Part shown: positions 62,511 to 64,000 of the stretch, one piece after another
Numbering within the stretch: position 1 is the first letter of the stretch
How the letters are laid out: the number at the start of each line of letters is the position of its first letter
Source: Hahella sp018986435
GTDB taxonomy: Bacteria; Pseudomonadota; Gammaproteobacteria; Pseudomonadales; Oleiphilaceae
NCBI RefSeq assembly: GCF_050749805.1
Contig: NZ_CP192738.1
Coordinates: 1,488,001 to 1,552,000 of the forward strand
Direction of reading: 5' to 3'
DNA: 64,000 nt
Notes under the pieces: generated by a model
What the model saw: the letters and a program-made list of their open reading frames with translations, nothing else
Database searches by the model: none
What the model was told of the DNA's origin: nothing
Made by a program: the position numbers and the translations under genes

Positions 62511-63428
62511 ATGAAAGACCAACCCGAAACCATCCCCAAGGAAAAACTGACGGCCTACGAGCGTTGGGAATTACCGGTCATGGGGGAACAGCAGGAAACG
62601 CCCAAGATCAAACCGCCTACGGCGGCGGAACTGGAGAACATTCGTCAGAGCGCTTATCAGGAAGGACTTGAACAAGGCAAAGAAGAAGGCTTTCAGAAAG
62701 GCTTTGAACAAGGCCATGCCGAAGGTAAACGCAAAGGTGAGCAACAAGGCCTGAAGCAGGGGCGCAAGACTGGCGAAAGCGAGGCGGTGAAGTCCAAGAG
62801 CGCCGTCATCGACCAAGCCTTGAGCCACTTCGAAGAGCTGGCGACTGAACTGGAAGCGCCGATTCGCAAACATCAGGATGAGGTGGAAGAGGCGCTGCTC
62901 AATCTGGTGCTGGCGATCTCCCGGGCGGTGGTGTTCCGTGAATTGAAAGTGGACCGCTCGCAAATTCTGCGCGTGCTGCAGGAGGCCCTGGCGGCGCTGC
63001 CCAACACAGAAGAGCTGGTCACCATCTATCTGCATCCGCAGGACCTGGCGTTTGCCAAAGAACACTTGCCGCCGGAAAGAGGAACCCGTTATCAGGCGGA
63101 CCCCGCTTTGATGGAAGGCGGGTGCCGTGTGGAGACCCGTCATACGTTGCTGGACTTCACCGTTGAAAAACGATTCCAGACCACCGTGCAGCAAATGCTG
63201 TCCCGTCATAGCGACGATGCTTCTTTGCAGGAAACCAAAGACTTCACCGATCAGATGGGCGAGATGAGCGATCTGCACCGGGACTTGCTGGAGAAAAACG
63301 CGGAAGCGCCGCTGGCCCCCGAAGTACCTATTGAATCGTCTAGGGCCGAGGATATAGAGGCCGACAAGCTGCATCAAGCGCCGTCGGAGGCCCAGGAAAC
63401 GCCGGAGGGCGACGATGAGTCTGGTTGA
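62511..63428 (+). CDS. fliH: Flagellar export ATPase regulator FliH
   Basis: 305 aa. FliH binds and controls the FliI ATPase. The N-terminal part is rich in Gln/Glu/Gly repeats (GKEEGFQKGFEQGHAEG), the known GxxxG-like glycine repeat of FliH. The C-terminal part (VVFRELKVDRSQILRVLQEAL, LHPQDLAFAKEH) is the FliH fold. It is longer than the ~230 aa E. coli type, owing to a charged acidic C-terminal tail. It overlaps fliI. Confidence 0.95.
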   Translation: MKDQPETIPKEKLTAYERWELPVMGEQQETPKIKPPTAAELENIRQSAYQEGLEQGKEEGFQKGFEQGHAEGKRKGEQQGLKQGRKTGESEAVKSKSAVIDQALSHFEELATELEAPIRKHQDEVEEALLNLVLAISRAVVFRELKVDRSQILRVLQEALAALPNTEELVTIYLHPQDLAFAKEHLPPERGTRYQADPALMEGGCRVETRHTLLDFTVEKRFQTTVQQMLSRHSDDASLQETKDFTDQMGEMSDLHRDLLEKNAEAPLAPEVPIESSRAEDIEADKLHQAPSEAQETPEGDDESG

Positions 63429-64000
63429 GCGGCTACGCAACTACGAGCGTTTCGTGCCGGCTCAGGCGCGTCCTGAGCTGAATGGTCGTCTGACCCGCGT
63501 GGTGGGGCTCACCCTGGAGGCGGTCGGCTGTCCGATGACTTTGGGAGAACGCTGCCTGATCGAAGTGCGCGGCGGTCGCATGGTCGAGGCGGAAGTCGTT
63601 GGCTTCTCCGATGAGCGGGTTTACCTGATGCCGCTGGCGGCGGTGGAAGGCCTGCAACCCGGCGCCAAAGTGAAGCCGATGTCCGGAGTGGGGCGTATTG
63701 GCGTGGGCGCTTGCCTGTTGGGGCGCGTGCTGGATGGCGCCGGCGAGCCACTGGATGGTCGCGGTCCTTTGCAGGCGGAGCATCACGTTGAATTGTTCGG
63801 TGCGCCGATCAACCCTTTGCACCGTGCGCCGATCCGGGAAAAACTCGATGTCGGCATTCGCGCCATCAACTCACTGTTAACCGTCGGCATCGGCCAGCGC
63901 CTGGGATTGTTCGCAGGCAGCGGCGTGGGCAAGAGTATGCTGCTCGGCATGATGACCCGCTTCACGACGGCGGACATCATTGTGGTGGGGCTGGTGGGAG
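63415..64000 (+). CDS. fliI: Flagellar type III export ATPase FliI (5' part, runs off the right edge)
   Basis: 195 codons are present. The start ATG overlaps the fliH stop. The N-terminal beta domain and the start of the ATPase domain are seen, including GVGACLLGRVLDGAGEPLDG, APINPLHRAPIREKLDVGI and Walker A GSGVGKS (residues 168-174). FliI powers unfolding and export of flagellar subunits. The rest lies outside the window. Confidence 0.96.
   Translation, partial: MSLVERLRNYERFVPAQARPELNGRLTRVVGLTLEAVGCPMTLGERCLIEVRGGRMVEAEVVGFSDERVYLMPLAAVEGLQPGAKVKPMSGVGRIGVGACLLGRVLDGAGEPLDGRGPLQAEHHVELFGAPINPLHRAPIREKLDVGIRAINSLLTVGIGQRLGLFAGSGVGKSMLLGMMTRFTTADIIVVGLVG

Noticed and set aside
62571..63440. 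289-codon minus-strand frame opposite fliH
   Set aside because: Shadow of the Glu/Gln/Gly repeat coding region of fliH; no motif, no ribosome site.
1..64000. CRISPR array, insertion sequence, prophage or defence island
   Set aside because: No regular spacer-repeat pattern, transposase, integrase, capsid, restriction or nuclease-helicase genes were found on either strand.

Overview
The window is a 64 kb stretch of a gammaproteobacterial chromosome. Nearly all genes are ordinary core genes with high-scoring family motifs. The gene orders (map/glnD/dapC divergent from rpsB-tsf-pyrH-frr; the lpx cluster; fdxA-mutS-pncC-recA; alaS-lysC-csrA-tRNA-Ser-tRNA-Arg; oadGAB; fleQ-fleS-fleR-fliEFGHI) fit a marine, polar-flagellate, Pseudomonas/Oceanospirillales-like bacterium. 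My best guess is Hahella or a close relative. That is inference from gene content and order, not a database match.

Layout. 1-4.5 kb (minus strand): the 5' part of dapC (runs off the left edge), glnD and map. 4.5-19.5 kb (plus strand): a translation and envelope block. It starts with a strong extended -10 promoter and an S2 leader, then rpsB, an intergenic terminator, tsf, pyrH, frr, uppS, cdsA, dxr, rseP, bamA, a terminator, skp, lpxD, fabZ, lpxA, lpxB, rnhB and a small DUF4124-type secreted protein. 20-25 kb: fdxA and mutS on the minus strand, then pncC (cinA-type) and recA with a perfect LexA box.

25-45.3 kb is the accessory part. It holds an FN3-like lipoprotein, a 59-aa membrane protein, a SirB2-family protein, moaE, a PilZ-domain gene overlapping mobA, a small basic protein, a Lon-like protease, a voltage-gated-type cation channel with a C-terminal zinc ribbon, an AlkB-like dioxygenase coupled to an AmrS-type radical SAM enzyme, an M23 peptidase, a FixJ-like regulator with a receiver-PAS-histidine kinase, a basic amino acid ABC transporter with astE, a 672-bp gene-poor gap, an RDD protein, a UbiA/MenA-like prenyltransferase and a DUF5610-like protein with short internal repeats. 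In E. coli recA, recX and alaS are neighbours; here recX is missing and these 20 kb lie between recA and alaS.

45.5-54.1 kb: alaS, lysC, csrA, tRNA-Ser(GCT), two identical tRNA-Arg(ACG) genes and the oxaloacetate decarboxylase Na+ pump oadGAB. 54.2-64 kb: a fliT-like small gene, the flagellar regulators fleQ and fleSR, and the basal-body and export operon fliEFGHI (fliI runs off the right edge), preceded by a good sigma-54 promoter.

I found no insertion sequence, prophage, CRISPR array, toxin-antitoxin pair or defence system. I did not find a convincing undescribed multi-gene system. The most unusual items are the PilZ-mobA overlap, the channel-zinc-ribbon fusion, the Lon-like protease with a non-standard P-loop, the repeat-bearing DUF5610-like protein, the orphan AmrS gene and several unexplained palindromes.
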